Shown: positions 9,331 through 19,761 of the stretch, piece by piece
Layout: each line of letters begins with the position of its first letter
How positions within the stretch are numbered: the first letter of the stretch is position 1
Source of the DNA: Bacteroidota bacterium
GTDB lineage: Bacteria; Bacteroidota; Bacteroidia; B-17B0; Aurantibacillaceae
Direction: 5' to 3'
DNA: 64,000 bases
Assembly: GCA_016702705.1 (NCBI GenBank)
Contig: JADJDM010000001.1
Location: forward strand, 1-64,000
Program-made: the position numbers and the translations under genes
The notes under the pieces: model-generated
What the model saw: only the letters and a program-made list of their open reading frames with translations
What the model was told of the DNA's origin: nothing
Databases searched by the model: none

Positions 9331-10465
9331 TTATTTTAATTTTTTATAAAATGTAAACTCATGATTTGGTAATAGAGTAGGAGAGAAGATAGCAATTAAA
9401 TCTGCTAATACTTCATCTGGATTAGTAATTCCCGTTTCCCAATAGTTACTATAACCTAAGGTATTTTGTGTTTTATTGTTATTATATAATTGATTGTTTT
9501 TGCAGGCTTTAAATAAATCGTAACGTTCATCATAACTCAGTAATTCTTTTTTAGAGTTGAGTTATATAAGTTAATCCAAATGTCGCAATCCCTTTTGCTT
9601 TCGCATAAACGGTTTCAAAGGACTGAGCAGAGCTTCCTGTTTTAGAGTCTTCTTTCCAAAAGTAATCGCCACCAGCGTCTTCAATTAAATGCGCAATAAA
9701 ACTTCTACCTGCGGGTATGTACCAAGCATCACCATATTTGATTTCGGTTAATACACTTGGCTTGTGAGTGCTCGATTGTGCAAGTGTTTTTAAGTCTTTG
9801 TATTTTTTTTCAGTGATTTGAAACAAGGAATCCGCTAAACTTTCTTTATTAAAAAAGTAAGCAAAAAATTTAATCCATTCGGCGCGCGCTAGAGGTGTTT
9901 CTTCTAAATGGTCAATACTCACAGCAATAGGCATAGATGATTGCACTAATTTTTTATCCACGTCATCTTTCGGACTTCCCATGCCAAAGGTTAAAAATAA
10001 ATCAGGTTGCAGGGCGATGGTTTTTTCAATATCAATTTGTGGACCTTTTGATAATTCGATGATGAAACCTTTTTTTACTTGCTCTTGAATAAATGTATTG
10101 TTGTAATAATCTACATTATCAATGGCTACGATTTTATCCTCGCATTTTAATTGCGCGATCATAGTTGTGTAAATAGAACTCATGGATGCAACGCGAGTGA
10201 TAGGTGTTTTGATGTAGTAAGCTTCTTTTGTATAATTAGGTTTTTGATGTTTGTATAATACAAAGGAAGCAGTAATAGCACTATCATTTTTATTACCATG
10301 TAATTCGAGCACTGTAAAATCAGCGGAAGTTTTAATGGTAAAACGTTTAGCGTAAGAAAGTGGAACCGTTGTCAATGTATTTTTTGCTTGTTGATCTTCA
10401 TTTGTTGATGCGCACGAGAGCATTAGCAACAGTGGTATAAAGAGAATTATTTTTTTTAGCATCAT
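9331..10465 (-). CDS. btuF: cobalamin-binding lipoprotein of ABC importer (one frameshift)
   Basis: Periplasmic substrate-binding component, BtuF/FecB-like. The lipobox LLLMLSCAS gives a lipid-anchored Cys near residue 18. Typical segments are RVASMSSIYTTMIAQL, KIVAIDN, IDIEKTIALQPDLFLTFG and the C-terminal domain with IPAGRSFIAHLIEDAGGDYFW. The frame breaks at about 9555; the true C-terminus reads through LSYDERYDLFKACKNNQLYN to TFYKKLK at 9331, giving about 378 residues. First gene after the cobalamin riboswitch. Confidence 0.85.
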
Positions 10466-10607
10466 AAGCGTATGTATGTTGTTGCTTTGCTTTATTTCGC
10501 AATGCTAAAAAAATAAAATTAAAGGAAGGAAAATGTGTTATAACAGAATGTAAATTCATGTGTTTAACACATCAGGCCTGACTTGAGCTTCATTTCGCGA
10601 AAGCATT

Positions 10608-10735
10608 GTCAATTCGAAATAGGTAGGTTTCTGACTTGTAACATTTTTTGTTACTTACAGTTGCGCGACAGTTCGTGATTTAAACACGATTCCCTTTTAA
10701 TTTACAGCTAAGTAAAGCCTTTTTCGGTTGATGAA
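10608..10735 (-). ncRNA. cobalamin riboswitch
   Basis: On the minus strand the conserved core is plain: AAAGGGAATCGTG, then AATCACGAACTGTCGCGCAACTGTAA (the B12-box is CGCAACTGTAA at 10665-10655), a GTAAC/GTTAC hairpin, and AGTCAGAAACCTACC matching the AGCCAGGAGACCTGCC region. It lies about 140 bases upstream of btuF. Between it and the gene are the palindromes ATGTGTTTAACACAT (10558-10572) and TGTTATAACA (10535-10544), which may form the expression platform. Known members of the class shut off B12 uptake genes when adenosylcobalamin is plentiful. Confidence 0.9.
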
Positions 10736-10761
10736 GAAATATAGTAAAGAACTAGTAAGCA

Positions 10762-10769
10762 CAAATATA
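10762..10769 (-). promoter_or_regulatory. -7 box upstream of the cobalamin riboswitch
   Basis: TATATTTG on the minus strand matches TANNTTTG and would start transcription about 20 bases before the riboswitch core. Confidence 0.45.
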
Positions 10770-10803
10770 TCAATAAATTTTAAGACTGTGTATTTGTTTA
10801 ATT

Positions 10804-10823
10804 CGCTTCGACTCCGCTCAGCG
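10804..10823. repeat. short dispersed repeat, family C, copy 2
   Basis: CGCTTCGACTCCGCTCAGCG, the reverse orientation of the 20-mer at 5334-5353 with compensating changes at both ends (CG for CC/GG), so it stays able to pair. It lies just past the corrected stop codon of the histidine kinase. Confidence 0.6.
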
Positions 10824-10831
10824 TGACATTA

Positions 10832-11789
10832 TTAAAACTGAAATTGAAAAACAGTTCCTTTTGGTTGGTTATTACTAATTTTAATAGCAATTTGATGTAA
10901 ATCGCAAATGCTTTTACAATAAATAAACCAATGCCTGTACCCTTGGTTTTGCGGGTGTTTTCGCTACCACTTCTAAAAAATTTTTGAAATACTTGTAATT
11001 TTTCGTTATCAGAAATACCGCAGCCTTGGTCTTTTATTTCCAATACCGGTTTACTATTTACTGTTTTCAATATCACTTCAATTGCTATTGTTTCAAAGGA
11101 ATATTTTATGGCGTTTTCAATGAGATTGATAATAATAGATGGAAGCAATTCTTTATCACCTTCATAGTCTATATTTTTTTCTACGTGTAATTGAATTGTG
11201 TTGTTTTCAAGTTGAGGCGAAAATAACGTTTCACAGTTGTTTCCAATAATTCACTTAAATTCAACTTTTCTTTTTGAATGCTTAGATTGTTGTTTTCAAT
11301 TTGATTGGCCATTAAAACATTGTCAACCAACTTGTGTAAGCGACCAGTTTCGTTTAAAGCATTATTTAATAATTCTTTTTGTTTGTCTCTATCTAACTCG
11401 TGTTTTAATAAAGTTTGTAGTTGAAGTTTAGTAGCAGCAATAGGTGTTTTGAGTTCGTGTGAGACACTTAAAATAAAATTACTTTGTTGATGCGCTAATG
11501 CTGTTTCTCGACGAATAGACTTTCGTACTTGATATACTCCAAATAATAGAATTAATAAAAACACAGTGCCTTCGCCTACAATCATGTATACTTGAGCCGT
11601 TTTTTTGTGCTGTAAAGCATCAATGTCTCTTAAGATAATTTGGTCGTCGCTTGAGGATAAGGCAGCTAAATTTTGTTTTAAGGAAATGATGTTGTTAGAT
11701 TGTCTTACCAATAAAACTTCCCACCATAAAAATTGCAAAACAATGTAGCCGACTAAAACAAAAAATATGAAACTCGTTCGTTTAGACAC
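10832..11789 (-). CDS. sensor histidine kinase (two frameshifts)
   Basis: Membrane-bound two-component kinase of about 318 residues. Two helices (about 7-27 and 66-86) flank a short extracytoplasmic loop. The H-box is SHELKTPIAA, the N-box NLIENAIKYS, G1 DQGCGI and G2 GTGIGLFIV. Frames break near 11210 and near 10915. Correcting the second gives the C-terminus ICDLHQIAIKISNNQPKGTV-FQFQF with stop at 10832, so the dispersed repeat beyond it is not coding. No response regulator is adjacent. It starts five bases after the upstream T9SS gene and may be cotranscribed with it. Confidence 0.85.
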
Positions 11790-11794
11790 AACAT

Positions 11795-14480
11795 CTATTT
11801 ATTGAATATCTGTAAAAAGCCTTTTAAATCTCTTGGTACTATCCCTTTTACTCTTATTTCATTTACCTGACACACATAAAAATATGTTCCTTCTGTGGCT
11901 TGTAATTTTGATTGTATGACTTTGCCATCCCATAAAAATGCTGGATCGGTCGTTTCGTAGACTAAAGTTCCCCAACGGTTGTAAACTTTCAAATCAATGT
12001 CTTTGATAAATTTATTTTTATGGCTTTAAAGAAATCATTGGCACCATCACCATTTATTGTGATAACATTAGGGGAGTTCATACTCTGGGCAGTTATCTAC
12101 ACATACTTTTGCACTTTGACTACTTTCGTTCGCGAACGAATCAACCGCCGTAATGGCATAACAACCAGCAATAGAAGTTAAGTTATCAAAAGCCAGAATA
12201 GTGTCGCTTAGAGTTTTTACAGAGTCTATTAATTGTAATACTTCATCTTCCGTTTCTGCAAAATAAATATGGTATTTCACAACATCATCACTACAAGTGT
12301 TATTCGGATTATTCCAGGTCAGCATTAAACTAGGAACTAAACAATCCGATACAATTTCCAATTTAGGAGCACAAGGAGGCGTTGTATCTTTTGGTTTATC
12401 GCAAACTTCTTGCGAAAAATTTAAGAGAGGACTGAAAATAGTTGGATCTGAATATTGCCCTTTCGATTGAACTTTGTAACAATAAAGCGCACCGTTTACT
12501 AAACCAGTATCAGTATAGGTTAAAAGGGTGGTACTGTCTCTTAATGTAAATACGGTTTGAGAAGATGTTTTTCTGAAAATATAATATTTATTATTTGTCC
12601 AAGGCACTTGTTGTTGCCAATTTAGTTTCAATTGATTGTCGCTTGCTGTTAATGACAAAAACACGGAAGAAGCTTTTTGTCCGTTACCAATAAATTGTCC
12701 GTTTGCATAAAACTCTATTTTATATGTGTTAGAATTGCTTTGTGTGTTAATGGCTGTATGCACAAATGTGGTATCCGATAATTGGTTTAACGCCGCAAAG
12801 TAAGGTTTATTAACAGAGTATACTTGAGTAAATGTTCCCGAAAAACCTGCATGGTGCATCAATCGAAATTCATAGGGGCCAGGAATGGCGGTGGTATCAA
12901 GATTGTTAATGCCTAGCAATGGTTTAACCCAACGTACAAATACAGAACCCGTATTTAAGTCAGTAGATTGTACATCTACATTAACCAAAATTGGTACATC
13001 GCGTTTTAGTTGAATACAGTTAGTTTGGTTAGAGGCATAACTTTCTGAACCATCTAGATAAACGGCAACAACAATATAATTGTAATTTGTGCCTTGTGAT
13101 AAACCATTACCACCATTTGTATCTAAAAACGTGGTGTCATTTAAACTGGCAGTGCAACCAACTTTTACATAACCGGTGGAAGTGGGCACACCTATTTCGT
13201 AATTGGCGTGAGTCCATGGTGTACAGTTTTCTTTACGATACACACAATACTGTGCAATTTTATTTCCAGTCGTTAATTGACAGCTTGGTTTTGTCCAAGT
13301 TATTTTAATACTAGTGCCTAAAGGAACAGCTACCACATTTAATGGTGGTGGCGGAACAACAGTGATATTAAACGTTTTGAAATCAACTAAACTAACAGTA
13401 GGGTCAGTATCTTTTACTTTGATAGTAACTTGGTATGGTGTTTTACGAATGTGATTGCAATTGGTTTGCCATGTAAATAACCCGCTGATAGACGTAAATC
13501 CTGGTGGAGACGAAAACGTAGCAATTGTTGGGGACACGTTAAATGGTCCGCCATTAGCCTCCATAGTTAAAAAATCATTATCAGGATCTGTTGCAGTAAT
13601 TGTTTTTGTAATAATACTGCCTGCAACAACACAGGTATCTGTAATAGGTTGGATGCTAGGAGGATTATTACTACACTGACCAACATCTACTTGTAAATCT
13701 CTTAAGATATATCCCACTAAAAAATAATCACCACCATCATCTTTTCTCCATTCTTTAATAAGCATCGCTAAATTATATTCTCCTTGCAGCTGCGGACTAC
13801 ACCATGTTAGCGTGCCGCTTGTTGCGTTTACATTATAGGTTCCACCTCCTGTAAGTGGATAGGTATAACCATTTATTACACCTCCTCCAGAGCCTCTGCA
13901 GGAAGTTAGTTCATAAGACAAACTATCTCCTTCTAAATCAACAGCACCTGGATTATGTAAAAAACATTTATACACACATCCATCATCGATAGGAGGAAAG
14001 GTAGAATGGGAGAGCTATTTTTCCCCAGAACCAAAAGTAGGAATGACTAAAAGATTCGATATAAAATACCTGATTAACTGAATTAGGAAGATTGATAACC
14101 CCCGCATTTCTATTCGGGTCCTCCATACTAATTAAATAATTTCCTGGACCAGGGTATGTGTGTGTGGTTACATATTCATTTAGTTTGATATTTGAATTTA
14201 AAGGAACCCCATCTTTTGCGCCGCCAGAACATAGTGTACTTGTAGTCCCATTGCTTCGTAAAACAACTGCTCTTGTTCCATCTCCAAAATAAACGGTGTC
14301 TTCACATCTATCGGCTAAGTTCGTGCCATTAATATTGGTATACGTTGTTACTTTTATTTCGTAAGTATAACCAAATAGCCATTTGTAAGTTATTTCTCCT
14401 GCGCGGTTATGCGTAGCTTTTGAACTTAAGAAAAAACCTAAGCACAAAATAGTGAATAATACATATCGATTCTTGAACAT
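11795..14480 (-). CDS. large T9SS-secreted protein with fibronectin-like domains and gliding-type (type B) C-terminus
   Basis: About 895 residues once breaks near 14020, 13980 and 12060 are corrected. A signal peptide (FLSSKATHNRAGEI) leads a module with YKWLFGYTYEIKVTTYT, YFGDGTRA, RNAGVINLPNS and DLEGDSLSYELTSCRG, shared with the next gene upstream. It is followed by several fibronectin III-like repeats rich in Tyr and Pro (for example ITWTKPSC, LNWQQQVPW, LTWNNPN). The end (VITINGDGANDFF-KVYNRWGTLVYET) is the CHU_C/gliding-motility type B sorting domain. It is probably displayed on or shed from the cell surface. Confidence 0.83.
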
Positions 14481-14488
14481 GATAAATT

Positions 14489-15576
14489 TTATTGTTTAAT
14501 AATTTTTTTAGTTATTGCGGTATTGTTACTGCCAATAAATTGAAGGAAGTAAATACCTGGATTAATAGTTTCTAAGTTTAGTACAACTTTATTTTCTTTT
14601 GAAAGTGATTCGTTGTTTAGGAATGTCTTAATCTTACGGCCGGTTAAATCAATGATGTCAATATCAAACAACTCATCACTATTTTGGTTGAGCGAAAGAG
14701 TGAGATTTCCGGTAACTGGATTTGGGGAAACACTTATGATGTTTTCTTTTTCGGTTGTTTCATTAATTCCTGTGCATATTCCAATACTTAGTTCTGTATC
14801 TCTCTCCACGTAACCAACCATATAATAAAATCCGTCGTCATCTTTTCTCCATTCCGTTATTTTAATAACTACATTGTAATCTCCAGCATATTGTGGCACG
14901 CACCAGCTTAGTAATCCTGTTATAGGATTGATGCTGAAAGTGCCACCAGCGCCACCATAAGGGTACGAATAACCGGCAACTGTGCCTGTGTTACTTGTAC
15001 ACATCTGAGTCTCATACGATAAACTATCGCCATCTAAATCTGTTGCGGATGGATTATAGTTGACGCAGCCATTATTTAAACATCCACTTACAATAGGGTG
15101 GTTTGCAAAAACAGATGATGTGTTTTTACCAGAGCCAAAAGTAGGAATAACCAAATAACTATAAAACGCCATGGGTTGATTACTGAATTAGGTAAATTGA
15201 TAACGCCAGCATTCCTATTAGGTTGATTCAAACACATCATATAATTACCAGATCCAGGATAAGTATGGGTTGTTATATACTCATTCATTTTAATATTTGT
15301 AGAAATAACAACACCTTCGCATGCTGACGAACATGGTCCTGAACATGGTCCATTGTTTCTCTATAAATTGCCACGTGTTCCATCTCCAAAACAAATTGAA
15401 TCTATCTGACAATATGGATCAGGCATATCCGTAGTATACGTAGTGAATTTAATTTGATAAGTATATCCAAATAGCCAACTGTAGGTAATATTGCCAGCCC
15501 TGTATGCTGCGTTAAGTTTTAAAGAATAAAACAAACAACTTAAAACGATTATATAAATACTTTTTTCAGAATACAA
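14489..15576 (-). CDS. T9SS-secreted paralogue with type A sorting domain (frameshifted)
   Basis: A short paralogue of the neighbouring gene. It shares the N-terminal module (YRAGNITYSWLFGYTYQIKF, CFGDGTRG, EYITTHTYPGSGNYM, RNAGVINLPNSV, ATDLDGDSLSYETQMC, ITEWRKDDDGFYYMVGYVER), then goes straight to a type A domain (VSPNPVTGNLTLSL to KKIIKQ). It has no fibronectin repeats. Breaks occur near 15360 and 15175. Only eight bases separate it from the next gene, so the pair looks like a tandem duplication in one operon. Confidence 0.8.
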
Positions 15577-15793
15577 TATTTGCTTATAAAACGCCTAAAA
15601 CCCTAAAATTTTAGTATTTAAAGATAGGGAAAAATATTTAAAATGTACGTTAAAATTCCCTTTTTGCAAGTAAACAGTTTTAGAATGAAAAAGTCAAATT
15701 TATTAACGTTTTTATTTTATAATTATTTCGTCGAAAATGTGCTTTAGCGTTTGTATTAGTAGTAATTTTACAATTCTTTAACAACCTATTTAA

Positions 15794-17750
15794 ATGAGCT
15801 CTCATCATCATGGTCAAATGAGCAAGGTTACTCTTGCAGGTCTAATTGTTACTCTCGGAATTATTTACGGCGATATTGGTACTTCACCACTTTATGTAAT
15901 GAGCGCTATTGTTGGTAAAGGCGCTATTGATGCTGATGTGGTTAAAGGTGGAATTTCATGTATTTTCTGGACCTTAACATTACAAACTACTATTAAGTAC
16001 GTGATTTTAACATTGAGAGCCGATAATAAAGGTGAAGGAGGGATTTTCTCTTTATTTACTTTAGTGAAACGAACCAAATTTAAATGGTTATTGGTACCTG
16101 CTATTATTGGTGGTAGCGCTTTATTAGCCGACGGTATTATTACGCCTCCAATTTCGGTTTCTTCAGCCATCGAAGGTTTAAAAGTATATAACCCCGAATT
16201 AAATACAGTGCCTATCGTTATTGGTATTTTATGCGCTTTATTTTTTATTCAACAGTTTGGAACCAGTTTTATTGGTAAGTTTTTTGGACCAATGATGTCG
16301 CTTTGGTTTGTAATGCTAGGTGTTTTAGGTATTTATCAAATGACCAGCGATTGGAGCGTATTGACTTCTTTAAATCCATACTATGCATACCATTTATTAC
16401 AAATACATCCATCAGGTTATTTGATTTTGGGAGCTGTTTTCCTTTGTACTACGGGAGCCGAAGCTTTATATTCTGACTTAGGACATTGCGGTAAGCAAAA
16501 CATTCGTATTTCTTGGATTTTTGTAAAAACAACGTTAGTGTTAAACTATTTTGGGCAAGGCGCTTGGTTAATTGCTCATCAAGGTCAAACTTTAGATTCA
16601 TTTAAATCTAGCAATCCTTTTTTTACGCGATCATGCCCGAAAGCTTTTGCCTTACGGAATTGTTATTGCTACAATGGTAGCAGTTATTGCATCATAAGCA
16701 TTAATTAGTGGGTCGTTTAGTTTAATTAATGAAGCCATGCGATTAAACTTATGGCCAAAAGTAGGAGTTAAGTATCCATCAGAAATGAAAGGGCAGTTAT
16801 ATATCCCGTCAACTAATTGGTTATTATTGGCTGGTTGTATAGGTGTTGTATTGTATTTCAGAGAATCTATAAATATGGAAGCGGCTTACGGTTTAGCGAT
16901 TGTGTTGTGTATGTTAATGACAACAACTTTGTTGAATTTCTATATGCACATGAAACGTTATAATCCAATATTTATATACGTTGTTATTACTATATACTTA
17001 GTGATTGAATTTGCTTTTATGGCTGCTAACTTGAGTAAGTTTGCTCATGGTGGTTGGATTACTTTATTAATAGCTTCTGTATTAATGTCGGTAATGGCTA
17101 TTTGGTTTTTGGCAAAGAAAATTCGTAACCGTTATGCTGATGTTGTTAAGTTAGCAGATCATCAACAAAAATTAGTGGATTTAAGTAATGATGACTCTAT
17201 TCCTAAATATGCAACACATTTAGTGTATATGACTGGAGCTAATAACCCAGAAGAAATTGAATCGAAAGTTATTTATTCTATCTTACAAAAACGCCCTAAA
17301 CGTGCTGATATTTATTGGTTTGTGCATGTGGATGTTATGGATGAGCCATATCGTATGGATTATAAAGTAACTCATGTAGCGGCTGATGATATTATTCGTG
17401 TAGATTTTAGATTAGGATTTAGAGTTGCGCCAAGAGTGAACTTAATGTTTAGAAAAGTAGTGGAAGATTTAGTGAAAAATAAAGAGGTAGATATTACTAG
17501 CCGCTACGAATCATTAAACAAAAACAATATCATTGGTGATTTTAAATTTGTGGTGATTGAGAAATTTTTGTCTTACGAAAACGAATTACCATTATTTGAG
17601 AAGATTATTTTAAATGCTTATTTCTTCTTGAAACGTTTCAGTTTAAGTGAAGCAAAAGCATTTGGATTGGATAGTAGTTCGGTGAAAATTGAAAAATTCC
17701 CGATGATTATTAATCCACCGAAAGATTGTAATTTGCACCGTATTAGTTAA
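15794..17750 (+). CDS. kup: Kup-family potassium uptake protein (frameshifted)
   Basis: K+ transporter of the KUP/HAK family, inner membrane, about 650 residues and 12 helices. Diagnostic segments are GIIYGDIGTSPLYV near residue 24, GEGGIFSLFTLV, LLADGIITPPISVSSAIEGL, FGTSFIGKFFGP, CTTGAEALYSDLGHCG, then IPSTNWLL and FAHGGWITLL. Frames break between about 16620 and 16700, where AIMPESF and FSLINEAMRLNLWPK can be read on either side. The C-terminal cytosolic part ends CNLHRIS. It converges on the beta-barrel gene with only three bases between. Confidence 0.92.
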
Positions 17751-17753
17751 TTG

Positions 17754-18435
17754 TTAAAAGAAATTGACGGCTAGTGAAATGCTGTGAGTTATTTTTCGGA
17801 CATCATTAATTTTATTTTGTGAAGTAGAGGAGATGCTATAACATATTTCGGGCGCAAAGTTTTTGCCTTGAAATATATAGTTAATGCCGTAACCTAAAAA
17901 TAAACCAAAACTGAATTCGTTTTCAAAACCTTTTTTGATATAGCCTTTGTCATATTTTTTTAAATTTATTTTTGGGCCAACTAATACATAAGGTTGTTTG
18001 CTTTGTAAGTAACAGCTCATATTTCTGGCAACATAAATCACACCTTCTTTATCGGGTTTGCGTAAAGCAATGACAAAGCCATGTGATACCGCTAAATCAA
18101 ATGAAGTTGCAAACACACAAGGGCTTTGCTTTACACACGTATTGGAAAAAGAGCCTTCTACTTTTGGTTTAAATACAATCCCTTCATTTAAAGGCATCCA
18201 TAAAAATAAACCAAGTCAAAACCATATTGTATTTCTGTAACTTTAGATTTGTTTTGCAATAGATGCCCTTCGCCAGTTGATATAGGATTGCTAGTTGATT
18301 TTTGAAAACATATACTACTGTATGTTGAATGGGTAATACCAAAACTTAAATCAGGAAATAAACCTTCGTCGTTTTGTGCCAATAAATTGGGCTCACAAAA
18401 ACGGGAATGATATATTTTTGAATCTTCATCCGCAT
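17754..18435 (-). CDS. outer-membrane beta-barrel protein, PorT-like (frameshifted)
   Basis: About 225 residues. A signal peptide (KYIIPVFVSPI, then LAQ) is followed by alternating beta strands typical of an eight-stranded barrel, with PYVLVGPKINLK, FGLFLGYGINYIF, FAPEICYSIS and a C-terminal aromatic (ISLAVNFF). These recall the PorT/OmpW-like barrels of Bacteroidota, but I cannot assign it to the T9SS PorT itself. Breaks near 18395 and 18190. Start at 18435 or 18429. Confidence 0.6.
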
Positions 18436-18470
18436 GGATAACGCAGATGTTAAAAAAAGTTACAGGGAAA

Positions 18471-18815
18471 TTATTTCTTTATTAGCTCTTCCCAAAACTC
18501 AGCTCCACGGCGAGTGTGAGGAATCACAATCGTTCCGCCAACAATATTCGCAACAGCAAAAATTTCGTAAACTTCTTCAGTAGTACAGCCTTGTTCGTGG
18601 CATTTTAGTAAATGGTATTTAATGCAATCGTCGCAACGTAAAACCATGCTAGCTACTAAGCCAAGCATTTCTTTTGTTTTAACGTTTAAAGCTCCGTCAG
18701 AATAAGTTTGCGTGTCTAAATTAAATAAACGTTTAATTACTAGGTTATCTTTACCTAAAATAACATCATTCATTTTCGAACGGTAATCGTTGAATTCTTT
18801 AACTTGATTTGACAT
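18471..18815 (-). CDS. AhpD-like carboxymuconolactone decarboxylase family protein
   Basis: 114-residue all-helical protein of the CMD/AhpD fold. The CxxC in RCDDCIKYH with the following His is the family's redox active site, so an alkylhydroperoxidase-type function is more likely than a decarboxylase. VKTKEMLGLVASMVLRC and TEEVYEIFAVANIVGG are typical. It follows tatC with one base between and is probably in the same transcript. Confidence 0.85.
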   Translation of the reverse strand: MSNQVKEFNDYRSKMNDVILGKDNLVIKRLFNLDTQTYSDGALNVKTKEMLGLVASMVLRCDDCIKYHLLKCHEQGCTTEEVYEIFAVANIVGGTIVIPHTRRGAEFWEELIKK

Positions 18816-18816
18816 A

Positions 18817-19647
18817 TTATACTTCTAGTTTATGTTTTTTAATTACGTAGGCACTCACAAAAATACTAATCTCGTAAAGTAAATACATTGGCACAGCTAC
18901 TACCATTTGAGAGGTTACATCTGGCGAAGGAGTAATAACAGCAGCAGCAATTAAAATAATTACTACAGCGTATTTACGATATTTACGCATAAAATTTGGC
19001 GTTAATATTCCTAAGCGAGTTAAGAAATAAACTAAAACAGGTAATTCAAACACCAAGCCTGAAACTAATACCATCGTTGAGATTAAAGAAATGTAATCAT
19101 CTAAAGTATTATTGGTTTGTACAATTCCACTATCCGATAATTGATAGTTGATTAAGAAATTATAGGACATTGGAAACAATAAAAAGTAGCCAAAGAAAAT
19201 ACCGATTAAAAATAAAATAGAGGCAACAATTACAAACCATTTGGCGGGTTTCGATTCTGTGTCTTTAAGCGCTGGTTTTATAAACTTCCATAATTCATAA
19301 AGTACATAAGGGAATGCTAAAATAATTCCTCCTAATAAAGCAATCCACATGTGTGTGAAAAATTGTTCGGATGCAGATAGTGTTTGTAAGTGAGGTTCTT
19401 TAACCGTCATGCACATCACATCACCTGCTCCAATTCTATGACCTAGTGAGCAAAGAGCGCGATAAGAAATGAAATTTTGTTTTAGAGGACCAAAATGACG
19501 GTGTCAAATAAAAATTATTGAACATAAATAATCCAACCGCAAAATAAAAATGGCTATAGCACTGCGCACTAAATGCCATCTTAATGCATCTAAGTGTTGC
19601 ATAAAGGACATTTGCATCGACATTTCTTCTGGTTGGTTATCTGCCAT
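18817..19647 (-). CDS. tatC: Sec-independent protein translocase TatC (frameshifted)
   Basis: Inner-membrane receptor of the twin-arginine pathway. The N-terminal FMQHLDALRWHLVRSAIAIF replaces the usual HLxELRxRL motif. Further features are KEPHLQTLSASEQFFTHM, LPYVLYELWKFIKPAL, FGYFLLFPMSYNFL, and ELPVLVYFLTRLGILTP with KYRKYAVVIILIAAAVITPSPD, all TatC signatures. Six helices. The frame breaks near 19550 and 19500; the expected NFIFDTVIL-GPLKQNF can still be read. Start at MADNQPEEM; a further ATG lies 21 bases upstream. Confidence 0.92.
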
Positions 19648-19715
19648 AATCGGGGCAAATTTAAGCATTATTACGATTTTTGAGTTTTAAAAAAAAATGA
19701 TAACGAAGGTTTGTA

Positions 19716-19735
19716 CCCTGAGCGGAGTCGAAGGG
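19716..19735. repeat. short dispersed repeat, family C, copy 3
   Basis: CCCTGAGCGGAGTCGAAGGG, identical to 5334-5353, in the gap between tatC and the SpoIIE-type phosphatase. Confidence 0.7.
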
Positions 19736-19761
19736 GTATTAATTGGCTTCAATTCGGTCAA

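Noticed and set aside
10798..10831. C-terminal tail LSGVEAN of the histidine kinase encoded by the dispersed repeat
   Set aside because: It appears only in the shifted frame. Correcting the break near 10915 ends the kinase at 10832, before the repeat.
18418..18446. Third copy of family A repeat (GGATAACGCAGATG)
   Set aside because: Too short and no pairing arm; may be chance.
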